A DNA stretch of 64,000 nucleotides. Origin: Thereva unica (lineage: Eukaryota > Arthropoda > Insecta > Diptera > Therevidae). The DNA lies in assembly GCA_949987705.1 (NCBI GenBank), contig OX465282.1:125136310-125200309 (forward strand). Reading direction: 5' to 3'. A program made the position numbers and the translations under genes. A model generated the notes under the pieces. The model was not told the DNA's origin. It did not search any database and saw only the letters and a program-made list of their open reading frames with translations. Below, piece after piece: positions 22,701 through 31,303 of the stretch (position 1 is its first letter; every line of letters starts with the position of its first letter).

Positions 22701-22855
22701 CCAGCCGTCCCTCAGCCAGCAGTGTTCTCACATTCCAGTGCGGATGTACAACCAAAACTATCGATTGTGGGCCGGTCGGCCGATCAAAATACATTGGGCT
22801 TATAGGTTTGATGAAAATCTGGATGTACATCCAATTTGACCGTGTATGGGGGCCT
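19773..22855. mobile_element. LINE body bounded by 34-bp inverted repeats, TSD TAA
   Basis: The left end AGGCCCCCATACACGGTCAA (to 19806) is perfectly inverted at the right end (22822-22855). TAA flanks both sides (19770-19772 and 22856-22858), as for Harbinger-like elements. Almost the whole 3-kb interior is one minus-strand LINE. The inner part of each arm contains the palindrome GGATGTACATCC. Either a short palindromic MITE received a LINE at its centre (with GGATGTACATC as the LINE's TSD), or a LINE was captured between mobile inverted repeats. Confidence 0.85.
19846..22780 (-). pseudogene. Near-complete LINE (endonuclease, RT, C-terminus), RTE/RTEX-like
   Basis: Read from right to left. 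The endonuclease starts WNVRTLLAEGRLDEV and carries LSETRWPD, QCYAPTEDA and LMGDLNAQIG. The second frame (22031-20934) holds the linker and RT start: GKAAGNDGIPPELLK, DWTEGIIVKIPKNGDLT, CDNWRGICLLSTVGKI, RRQQAGFRKGRSC. The RT core between 20601 and 20934 is broken: LYLAFVDYEKAFDSVN is readable but the catalytic motif reads stop-ADD. The last frame (20601-19846) has DKFCYFGSIIT, LYGCETWEV, KWSWVGHTLRR and RRVERPRTTWRR, ending RWRATVSALCPMRD. At least three disabling changes are present. Confidence 0.9.
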
Positions 22856-22858
22856 TAA

Positions 22859-22995
22859 GATTCACATGAAAAAATATAAAAAGGATATACAAGGTAAAGG
22901 GTGCTCTGGAGAATCCATTAGGAGGAGGCAGTGAACCTCGCGTATGAACTGTTGGATGTTGTATGAGTAAGTATACGGAATCGGTGGAGAGTACA
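22859..22995 (-). pseudogene. CR1/Jockey-like LINE 3'-region fragment
   Basis: GTGAACCTCGCGTATGAACT and TGGATGTTGTATGAG resemble the 3'-terminal coding region of other minus-strand CR1 copies (compare 15060-15110 and 50500-50530). It abuts the right TSD of the composite element. Confidence 0.55.
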
Positions 22996-24640
22996 CGATT
23001 AAATACTCATTATCAGAGCGAAAAAAAATTACTCAATGAGTACTTTTCACACGTTCAAGAATAACTGGATTCCTTGATAATCGATGAGTACTTTTTTGAC
23101 ATCTCTGCGAACTACCTTAGCATATGCAATATTCTTGTTTCAGCTGCGACAGATTACAAATACTTATGTATGTAGTTAATATCCTGAGTAAAAGCACGCA
23201 TAGTGATGAAATGTTCCTGTCACACACTATTCACATACACACTATTCTTACAAGCAAGAAATTCTAAAAATGCGCCCGTCAGAGGTATGCACGCCTCTTT
23301 TACAGCTAGGAATGTATACGTAATCGACCATTCCAAACGCTTTACCAAGTGGTCCCCCAACTAAGTGCTCACCACGTCCAATACTGCTTGACCGGCTTTC
23401 TGAATATGCTTAATGACACGCTTAATTTTTTAAAGCCTCAATTTTGCTCTCTTTAGTATATAAAACTGTGAGCTTACCGTGCTTTGTTTGGATCTGACTG
23501 GATTTGACACTGGTCTTGTTGCGAGTGCTATGCAGGCGTTTCCATACTGTCCGTACCTGTTGACGTTGTTTATCTATAAATTTATAAGCAGAATGTTCGG
23601 TGTTGCTTTCTTCAGCAATGGATACAACTACGGTGCCGTGCTGAAGGTTTGGCGAATATCAACTTAGTTTCCTAACTTTCCTATTCTAATTTTTGGTTTG
23701 GACGTCTCTAAAATATTTTATTGGTATTGGTACACATTTTTTGGAGCAATTGTTCAACAATCTTTAGGGATCTTAATTGTTCATACATGAAACTATAAAA
23801 GGCGGACTTAGATTCAAGTATCATGAAATTTACGAATAAAAGACATTTATAAATGTATAATTTAATCGCTGCCATTTGAATCTACTCAATTTATAACTTA
23901 ACTTTCAAATGTATCACAAATTAGCAATCTATTCACACCATTAATTATATTTCTTTTAGTTTTATCTTCAGGACAAAATCTTCTCATTCATAAATATCCC
24001 ACACTAGCGAAATTTGGAAACAGAAATAAAATAACAAACCGCATTTTTGCACATATCATAAGGAGCGTTTATGACTTTATAGTGTTCACAATAAATAACT
24101 TTGGATGCTAAAAATTTGCATATAAACGAACTTCTTTTATAAACTGTAAACTGACTTTCGGGCAATGTCTTCGAAAATATCTTGTTTATATTTAGGTGTG
24201 GTAATCAAGCACCTGTTAAAAGTTTTGTATTTATTTAACAGATTTGTTACTTTCAAAAGAAATATAAATTTTGCGATAGTTTAACACAAAATGATTAAGC
24301 GCGCTTTCTTTGGTTTTCTAAAAAATTAAACATGATATAAATCTTAAACTACTGGTTTCTAAAATGCGGTGGGTCGGCCTTATGGGTGAGCATCAGTAGC
24401 ATGCGAAAATTAATTTGTTTTGGGACCATATAAAGAATAGAGAAAACGGAGCGGAAATATTATTAGAAAAATAAAGGAAATATTACAAGAAAAATTTTAA
24501 GGCATCAAAACTAAGCCCGCCAACGATATCCGCTATTTGGAAAGTATTCATTAAGTTTTGCAAGGTTTTGCAGCTTCCTACCAACAAACATATCAAAAGT
24601 CAATAACTTTAGTAAAAAAATGAATGATGGAGCGAATAAA
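22996..24640. other. No gene recognised
   Basis: Mostly unique A+T-rich sequence. TACTCATTATCA / TGATAATCGATGAGTA around 23005-23090 hints at a decayed inverted-repeat element. No long open frames with protein character. Confidence 0.5.
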
Positions 24641-24648
24641 AATTGAGT

Positions 24649-24684
24649 GTAAGTGTTCACTACATTTTTTTGAGTGAACACTTA
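24649..24684. repeat. Short perfect hairpin
   Basis: TAAGTGTTCACT and AGTGAACACTTA face each other across an 11-base A/T-rich loop. AAGTGAACACTTTA recurs near 24758, and GTGAATAAA words repeat around it. This could be the end of a decayed DNA transposon. Confidence 0.6.
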
Positions 24685-24835
24685 GCTTGGGGTGAATAAA
24701 AATATCCTTCGTTTGATTTAATTAAGCAGTTCACTCTATCATTTCTCCATATAAAGTGAACACTTTATTTTGGTGTGAATAAACTTCAGTGTTTACGTTT
24801 GTTTGTGAGTTAACGCTCGTAAAAGTTGAGGCTAG

Positions 24836-25009
24836 TGGAGAGGATCTTTAAAACGAAAATTGCGTGATGAAATTGATATTTTTGATGAAATAGATGAAGA
24901 GATAATCAATGAAGTAATAATTAAAAAAGGAAACTTCAGTTTAGAGGGAGTAATTCCGTCAATTGGATTCAGGGATGCCTGGATGTATTTGGAGGAAAAA
25001 CTGTTCTAG
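24836..25009 (+). pseudogene. 57-codon open frame, possible transposase or exon fragment
   Basis: The frame lacks an early ATG and runs WRGSLKRKLRDEIDIFDEID, then VIIKKGNFSLEGVIPSIGF, and ends DAWMYLEEKLF-stop. The acidic/basic alternation and codon pattern look protein-like, unlike the surroundings. The GTGAACAC inverted words just upstream suggest it belongs to a decayed DNA transposon. Family not recognised. Confidence 0.25.
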
Positions 25010-25389
25010 AGAGGGGGCTATCCACACCAATGAACTACATACTTTGTAAACATTATTTTGCGATAAACTTATCGTTTAAGATGTATTTGCAAAAAACTGG
25101 AATTTTTACCCTAAAACCCTAAGTGGGTTGAAAATCGGTTGACTTTATAACCCCTTATTAATAACACTAAGGCTAAGCGAATGCTGATCCAGAACAGGAA
25201 TCTTAATCACGAACATTTACTGTGTTCCCATAAGTCGGGGTAGAGATGTCTTTCAGTAAACAGAAAGCTTTTTCCTTCAAGTTAACTCCATGCCGTTTCT
25301 AAGGTAAGTCTGGCTTGAAGTGATGAATATGTGCAGTTGGTATATGTGCAGTATAGGATACTCAAACACACATGTGTGCAAAACCCAAC

Positions 25390-28300
25390 TTGACCCTTCA
25401 CTAGACACGACCGGACCGACGAACGGCGCAAGTAAGTACCCTTGCTCCCTACCCTCTCTCCCATCTCGGTCCTGCAGGTGCCGCGGCTAAAATCTGTCGG
25501 TCGATGAAATTTGCCCCGTCTCAAAAGGCATAACACTTTGACGAGGACAAATTTTATAGACTCTGATGGTTGCGGCAAATGTAATGCCGGGAAATATTCC
25601 CGAGAACGTGGCGATTGAGCCCGCGCAACCGAAGTCCCGTTACAAGTCAAGTTTTGGTATTGACTTTTGTAACATTCGTGGACTTCAAGCGAATTTCTCT
25701 TTTGTTGAGTGCCACTTATCTAATTACAAACCCCCAATCTTCGCACTTAGTGAAACCCAAATATCACCTGATAATGACTTAGGTTATTACCAGGTGTCGG
25801 GGTACACTTTAGTGCACAATCTCTCCCCCCATAGGGGTATTGCCATATATGTTAGGGACGACGTGGCTTATTGTAAAATACATTCAAGCACAACTTCAGA
25901 TTTTAATTATCTTTGGATTAAAATCATTTTCCAAAGCCACGTCATATTCTTCTGCTTCCTATACAGAAGCCCTAACATAAGTAACGAAGCCTCCACCTTA
26001 TCTTTTGATACTATTTCCGAACAAATCTCGGGTTTTTTGTCGTCCAATCCTGAGTGTGAAATCATCGTTGCGGGTGATTTCAATGTTCACAACGTTAAAT
26101 GGCTGACTTACTCAAATGGCACCAGTATTTCTGGCAAGGACGTCGAGCTCTTTGCAGACATCAATAACTTGCATCAAATTGTGGATCAGCCCACAAGAGT
26201 CCCTGATGTTGCTGATCAAGGAAGATATCTCCTTGATCTTTTTCTAACTTCTCATCCAGCGCGTTACTCCGTCGAAGTTGATTCACCTCTCGGCAATTCA
26301 GACCACTGCCTAATCAGTGCTAACTTCCCATTCGAATTTCCCACCCCTACCAAACCAGTTCGAAGAACTGTATGGCATTATGGGAAGGCCAATTGGCTAG
26401 GGCTTACTAATTTTTTCCAGCCTACAGACTGGAATCTGTGTTTCCGGAATAGAAACGCCAACTCTGCCGCTATCCGTATCACCAGGATCATACAGGCAGG
26501 AATGCATTTGTTCATTCCCCATTCTACCAAATCTGTGAAGCCTAGGCCCAACAGATGGTTTAATCGGGAGTGTATGAATGCAATCAAAACTAAAGAAGCC
26601 GCCTTCCGAGCGTACAAGAGCTTCCCGAGTGAATCGCTCCGTTTAGAGTACATACAACAAAGAAATTCTTGTAAAACCGCCATCAAGAAAGTCAAAACCT
26701 TATTTGACAACAAATTGAGAAGTAAACTCCTAAATGCAACCTCCGGTAGCAAAAACTTCTGGTCCTTGGTAAGTTCCATCAAGAAGAATTTCACTACAAC
26801 TTCAACCCCTTCCTTTATTCACAATGAGAAGGTAATAACAGACAGCAAATCCAAGGCCAATTTATTAGCATCTATGTTCGCTTCGAATTCTTCTTTACCC
26901 GAAACTGATGTGCTACCCCCTGTTTCCGAGCGTAACGCCCATTCAATGGACAGGGTTTTTTTCAGGACTCGAGAGGTGTACAGGTGCCTCAAAGAGCTCG
27001 ATGCCAACAAATCCACTGGACCCGATAATATACCCCCTATCGTCTTAAAACAATGCGCCTCACCTTTGGCTAAACCTCTGCGCAAATTATTTTCTCTGTC
27101 ATATTTCTCCGGAGTTTATCCCGACTCTTGGAAACTTGCCCATGTTCAGCCCATACCGAAAAAAGGTGATTCCAGTGATCCCTCCAACTACCGCCCAATA
27201 GCAATTACTTCTATTCTCTCCAAAACCATGGAGACGATAATCAACAAAAAGCTTATGGGATATCTAGAATCCAATCAACTCATAAACGACAGACAGTATG
27301 GCTTCCGACGAAAAAGATCCACTGGCGATCTTTTAGTCTGTCTTACAGAACATCTCAGCCGTAGCCTGCATGGATCCGGTGAGTCTAGTCTGGTTGCTCT
27401 GGATATCTCCAAGGCTTTCGATAGAGTTTGGCACTCAGCCCTGTTAGCTAAACTCAAAGCTATTGGAGTTGACTCACTTCTACAGAAGTGGATTGAGAGT
27501 TTCCTTTCTGGCCGTTCAATCAAAGTGGTATTGGATGGCGTCAAATCCGCACCCCACACGATCTCTGCGGGGGTACCCCAGGGGTCAATTTTATCACCGG
27601 CCCTATTTCTCATATTTATAAATGACCTTCTTTCAATCCCCTCCAACCCACTTCTCAGCTTCGCTGACGACGGTACTCTACGTTACTCGTACAGCGTCGA
27701 TACAAGACAGACTCATGCCAGATCCTGTCTTGATGATCGCGAACTAATGTTCAACTCTATTAATAACGACATTGAACTTATTATAGAGTGGGGAAAAAAG
27801 AATCGTGTCAAATTCAACCCCTCCAAAACCAAGTACTGTCTCATCTCCAAAAAGAAGCTCAACACCTCTTCACCCTTGAGAGTGGATGGAGTTCAACTAA
27901 TGGCCGACCCATCCTTGCACATCTTAGGCGTGACATTAGCGAAGGACTTGCGATGGAATGACCACATATTCCAAATCGCGAAACAAGCATCCCAGTGCTT
28001 GGGATTTCTTAAGAGGTGCAAGTTCCTCCTCCAGCCATCGGCCCGTGCTGTTATCTATAAATCCTACATTCGGCCTCTTCTCGAATATAACTCCCTCGTT
28101 TGGGGCGGCGCCCCAATAACCACCTTGGCATGGTTAGATAAAGTGCAAAAAAGGGCGCTCAAATTAATTGATGACGACACCGCCTGCTCCACCATCGACC
28201 CCTTGAGGCACCGTAGGAATGTAGCAGCACTGACAAAATTTTATCGCTACTATCATAGTGACTGTTCCTCCGAGTTAAACGCTCTCCTGCCTCCACGGCA

Positions 28301-28675
28301 ATCTTATACCCGCAACACCAGATTAGCCCACTCGTCTCATTCCCTTCACCTGCAACTACCCCTTTCACGCACTCAACAGGATATGAATTCGTTTGTTAAT
28401 AGAACAACTCGACTGTGGAATAACCTCTCGCAGTCAGTATTTCCGAACTCCTACAACATCCAAGAGTTCAAACGCAGGGTTCATCACCACCTTCTTCAAT
28501 ACCCCCCCGTACCTTTTAATCCTTAACCTATACCCCCCCCCTCATCCCTCCCCCGTACTAAGCTTACTGCTAGACATTGCACCATGACGTGACAAATGAC
28601 ATGACGGACTAGTAGTACAAAGGGTGACTCCTAAGCTTAGCACTGCCACATAAAAAAAAAAAAAAAAAAAAAAAA
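25390..28675 (+). mobile_element. CR1/Jockey-like LINE, near full length, intact ORF2
   Basis: A G+C-richer leader (about 25390-25565) is followed by one intact 986-codon ORF and a 3' UTR ending CTGCCACATA plus about 22 A residues (28653-28675). No ORF1 precedes the ORF, so the copy is either 5'-truncated in ORF1 or of a one-ORF type. No TSD could be matched; the 5' limit is uncertain. At least ten other fragments of this family are scattered through the window. Confidence 0.9.
25566..28526 (+). CDS. LINE ORF2 protein: endonuclease plus reverse transcriptase
   Basis: 986 codons from ATG 25566 to TAA 28524-28526 with no break. The apurinic-like endonuclease covers about residues 30-255: CNIRGLQANF, SETQ (about 61), FLYRSP, AGDFNVHN (about 168), SDHCLI (about 244). 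A basic linker follows (NRWFNRECMNAIKTKEAAFR). RT covers about residues 490-760: STGPDNIPPIVLK, WKLAHVQPIPKKGDSS, NYRPIAITSILSKTMETI, GFRRKRSTGDLL, ALDISKAFDRVWH (about 611), AGVPQGSILSPALF (about 667) and the catalytic FADDGTL (about 698). The C-terminal region has FNPSKTKYCL, LHILGVTL, WNDHIFQIAKQAS, SYIRPLLEYNS and NIQEFKRRVHHHLL. All catalytic residues that I can check are present. The protein nicks target DNA and reverse-transcribes the element RNA there. Potentially active. Confidence 0.95.
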   Translation: MVAANVMPGNIPENVAIEPAQPKSRYKSSFGIDFCNIRGLQANFSFVECHLSNYKPPIFALSETQISPDNDLGYYQVSGYTLVHNLSPHRGIAIYVRDDVAYCKIHSSTTSDFNYLWIKIIFQSHVIFFCFLYRSPNISNEASTLSFDTISEQISGFLSSNPECEIIVAGDFNVHNVKWLTYSNGTSISGKDVELFADINNLHQIVDQPTRVPDVADQGRYLLDLFLTSHPARYSVEVDSPLGNSDHCLISANFPFEFPTPTKPVRRTVWHYGKANWLGLTNFFQPTDWNLCFRNRNANSAAIRITRIIQAGMHLFIPHSTKSVKPRPNRWFNRECMNAIKTKEAAFRAYKSFPSESLRLEYIQQRNSCKTAIKKVKTLFDNKLRSKLLNATSGSKNFWSLVSSIKKNFTTTSTPSFIHNEKVITDSKSKANLLASMFASNSSLPETDVLPPVSERNAHSMDRVFFRTREVYRCLKELDANKSTGPDNIPPIVLKQCASPLAKPLRKLFSLSYFSGVYPDSWKLAHVQPIPKKGDSSDPSNYRPIAITSILSKTMETIINKKLMGYLESNQLINDRQYGFRRKRSTGDLLVCLTEHLSRSLHGSGESSLVALDISKAFDRVWHSALLAKLKAIGVDSLLQKWIESFLSGRSIKVVLDGVKSAPHTISAGVPQGSILSPALFLIFINDLLSIPSNPLLSFADDGTLRYSYSVDTRQTHARSCLDDRELMFNSINNDIELIIEWGKKNRVKFNPSKTKYCLISKKKLNTSSPLRVDGVQLMADPSLHILGVTLAKDLRWNDHIFQIAKQASQCLGFLKRCKFLLQPSARAVIYKSYIRPLLEYNSLVWGGAPITTLAWLDKVQKRALKLIDDDTACSTIDPLRHRRNVAALTKFYRYYHSDCSSELNALLPPRQSYTRNTRLAHSSHSLHLQLPLSRTQQDMNSFVNRTTRLWNNLSQSVFPNSYNIQEFKRRVHHHLLQYPPVPFNP

Positions 28676-28948
28676 GTGGTTTCGTCGAGTTTACTTGGAT
28701 TTAACGAAACTTTACCCAAACCCCGGTTCCATGGGCGCTTACACTGAGTAAACCGAAGATAAGTTGCAAATACAACTCAGTAATTGTGGTTGAAGGGGAA
28801 GTGTGATAGTGCCTCTCAGCATTCAAATTTCTCCCTTTGTTAACAAAGTTCATAAGAAGCGTTCCTATGAGCGAACCGCCTAAGCAGGCCCATGGATAAA
28901 TAGTAGAATAACGCTAAAACTGGTTCTATTTGCTCTTTTTGTTTGATG
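28676..28948. other. Flank between LINE and MITE, no gene
   Basis: Unremarkable sequence after the LINE A-tail. It ends with GTTTGATG (28941-28948), the left TSD of the next element. Confidence 0.5.
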
Positions 28949-29152
28949 TAGTGATAAACAAACGCAAGAACAATATAGACTGATATAGTCTTGGTGTTGG
29001 TCTTGCATGAATTTAGTCTTGGTCTTGCGAGCATGGCTAAGTCTTGGGCTTGGTTTGGTCTTGCGGGCATAGCTAAGTCTTGGTCTTGTTCTTCGTCTTG
29101 CTAAATGTGTAAGACAAAGACAAGACTGCAAGACCATTTTTGATTATCACTA
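28949..29152. mobile_element. hAT-like MITE, 204 bp, GTCTTGGTCTTGC family
   Basis: Ends are TAGTGATAAACAAACGC (left) and, read inward, TAGTGATAATCAAAAATGG (right). GTTTGATG is duplicated at 28941-28948 and 29153-29160 (8 bp). The interior is a run of GTCTTGGTCTTGC-type words with an inverted counterpart near the right end. Same family as 8221-8362. Confidence 0.85.
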
Positions 29153-29345
29153 GTTTGATGCCCCCGGATCTTACAATTACAATCATGATTAAATATTCAC
29201 ACTTTTTCAAAGAAATGTCCTTACCAACTGAACTGCATGCCTTCTCTTCTATTTCGCTGGGGGTTGCCCAGGATCCATTCAGATCCACCATAAGTAGACT
29301 TTCAATTTGACATGGCTTATACGGTCTAATTACATGGCTTATACG

Positions 29346-29801
29346 GGGGCCTCGGTAGTCTAGGGTTAAGGCGCCTGACTGCTGTCCCAGAGGTCCCGGG
29401 TTTGAATCCCGGCCAGCCCCACGGTCCTTTGCCTTTTCCACTTTTCCACCTACATAACTTTCCTTCATTCTTCTTCCCTCTTTACATTCCTTCTGTCATA
29501 GCCTTCCCTAGTCCTTCCCCGCTACGCCAAGCGCATGCCATCGGTTGGTTGATGAGATTCAACTCGTTTCAGGAGGCATAACACTCCAGCGAGTTTTTCT
29601 CGATGCCCCGATGGCAGAGTCGCAAAATGGTTGCGAGTAGGTGGATTAAAAATATCGCGGCTAGGTTGTGACAGTTCCTTCCTCTCTTCTCTCTATCTTC
29701 CGGCTAGAGCTGCTGTTCGACAGTGTATACGGAAAAAAATAGATTGTAGAACAGTACAAAGGGACTTTCTCTAAGCCTCTAGTCTGTCACATAAAAAAAA
29801 A
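29346..29801 (+). mobile_element. tRNA-derived SINE, best copy
   Basis: The tRNA-like head has an A-box-like TAGTCTAGGGTTAAGGCG and a B box GGTTTGAATCC (29399-29409), then CCACGGTCC. The body is pyrimidine-rich. The 3' end, AGTACAAAGGGACTTTCTCT...CACATA followed by A residues, closely resembles the 3' end of the LINE at 25390-28675. The head is not a functional tRNA: no acceptor stem pairs across it. Confidence 0.85.
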
Positions 29802-29909
29802 GTTCAATGTTCTTGAGGATAGGAGAGTTAAATATGAGCGTTTATCTAATATTTTCGAAGTCGTAAGACTAATGCCATCAATGAAGTTGTGAAGTGCGTA
29901 GCTGGGGCT

Positions 29910-30430
29910 CACGAGTAGATCATTTACTAAGGCCTAGGAAAACAGTGCGTGATAGAATTGGCCTTGGGGACCCCGGTGGAGTTTTTTTTATGTAAAAGTC
30001 CAAGCTCAGATGTCAACCTTAAGGCGCCACCCACACTTTCGTTCCGTTCCCAGGTTAGTCTCATGCCAATCTCGGTTAAATAAAATATATTTATAGAAAA
30101 AACAATCATCGTATCCACATTTTCGCTCCCGTCCAAGGTCCGTGCCGATACCGATCAATCCAGTACAGTCCAGTACAGTCCAGTACCAAATATGGCATGT
30201 GGATGGACCGAGAAAGTCACGCTAGTGTGAATATGATGAGATTTTACCGGACCGAGATTAGACATGGAACGGCACGATAGGGTAAATCGGGCCTTATGCT
30301 TCCAGTCCGTATGGGGTTTAGATTCGACGCCACTGAATACTATCTTGAATGAATAGTCAGTCAGAAAGGAAACTCTCAATCCAGTTCTTAAGAACAAAGC
30401 CGATTTTAATAACTTGGAGTCTCGTCAAAA
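29910..30430 (-). pseudogene. CR1/Jockey-like LINE RT fragments in two pieces
   Basis: Around 29945-29985 the sequence matches the minus strand of the PQGSILSP region. Around 30310-30430 it matches the FDRVWHS..ESFLSGRSIK region of the 25566 ORF. The roughly 300 bp between them starts with a T run and includes AAGGCGCCACCCACAC and a weak inverted partner CGGGCCTTA. That looks like one or two further insertions. Confidence 0.6.
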
Positions 30431-30734
30431 TCCTTCGGATATCTAATACATCCGACCTAAGAAATCTGTTTATACCATGACTGAGGTTTTTTGACAGACA
30501 CACGAAAAGGTTGCTCTTTTGGTCTATTGATTTGTCTGTAAGATATCGAAGGAACAGTTACAATCAGATAAAATGGCACGTAGAAATATGAATGAATGAA
30601 AAATACAAAGCGAAAGAATATTAACAGGAAACTGATTTGAATCTTTGGAACTCATTAAAAGAAAAAAATACAAGAATTAACTGCAATGGTTCAGGTATTC
30701 AAAACAACGAAAAAGGAAGACAACGGTGTTGATG

Positions 30735-30970
30735 AATAATGCTGCATACATAAAATAGACCGGTCTAGGATGACTCGGATGGATGCTCGCACGGATTGTA
30801 AATCGCAGACAGCAGGAAAAAGAATAGTTGGACGGACGACAAAGAACAACTAAATGCTTACAAGATTACAAAAAACTATGATGTTCGGACGCATAAAAAA
30901 GAGGAGAGAGTTAGCAAGGCGAAATGAAGGCTGGAATAAAAAACACCAAGCGGCCTGAATCTTCTACGAG
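30735..30970 (+). repeat. Possible RTE-like LINE 3' remnant
   Basis: GGATGACTCGGATGGATGCT followed by GCAGGAAAAAGAATAGTTGG and GGACGACAAAG resemble the R-M-R..GRRxxGRPxKRW region of LINE C-termini, but with several stops. Weak. Confidence 0.3.
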
Positions 30971-31010
30971 GACTCGGTTTAAGGATCAGATTTCATTATT
31001 TCTATAATAA

Positions 31011-31303
31011 CACAGCCCCACAAAAAAAAAGGTTCAGACCTGGGGGTCTCACTAGGCTTACTATATGTTTTCGGGGTCGCTGAATCTGAATATGAGGTCT
31101 ATATAGCTCTATCGGGTCAAGGATTAGCCATAACCTCAAAAAATAAGCCGAAAAGGGGGTTTTAAGGCTTATTTTTTGAGGTTATGGCTAATCCTAGACC
31201 CGATAGAGCTATATAGACCTCATATTCAGATTCAGCGACCCCGAAAACATATAGTAAGCCTAGTGAGACCCCCAGGTCTGAACCTTTTTTTTGTGGGGCT
31301 GTG
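31011..31303. mobile_element. MITE forming a near-perfect 293-bp hairpin, TSD TAA
   Basis: CACAGCCCCACAAAAAAAAA at the left is inverted at the right end. Two arms of about 139 bp (31011-31149 and 31166-31303) are almost identical, separated by a 16-base loop. TAA flanks both sides (31008-31010 and 31304-31306). A transcript across it would be a long double-stranded RNA hairpin. No coding capacity. Confidence 0.92.

Noticed and set aside
28978..29110. CRISPR-like regular repeats (GTCTTGGTCTTGC)
   Set aside because: Spacing is irregular, units are short, and they lie inside a MITE with its own TSD in a eukaryotic genome.
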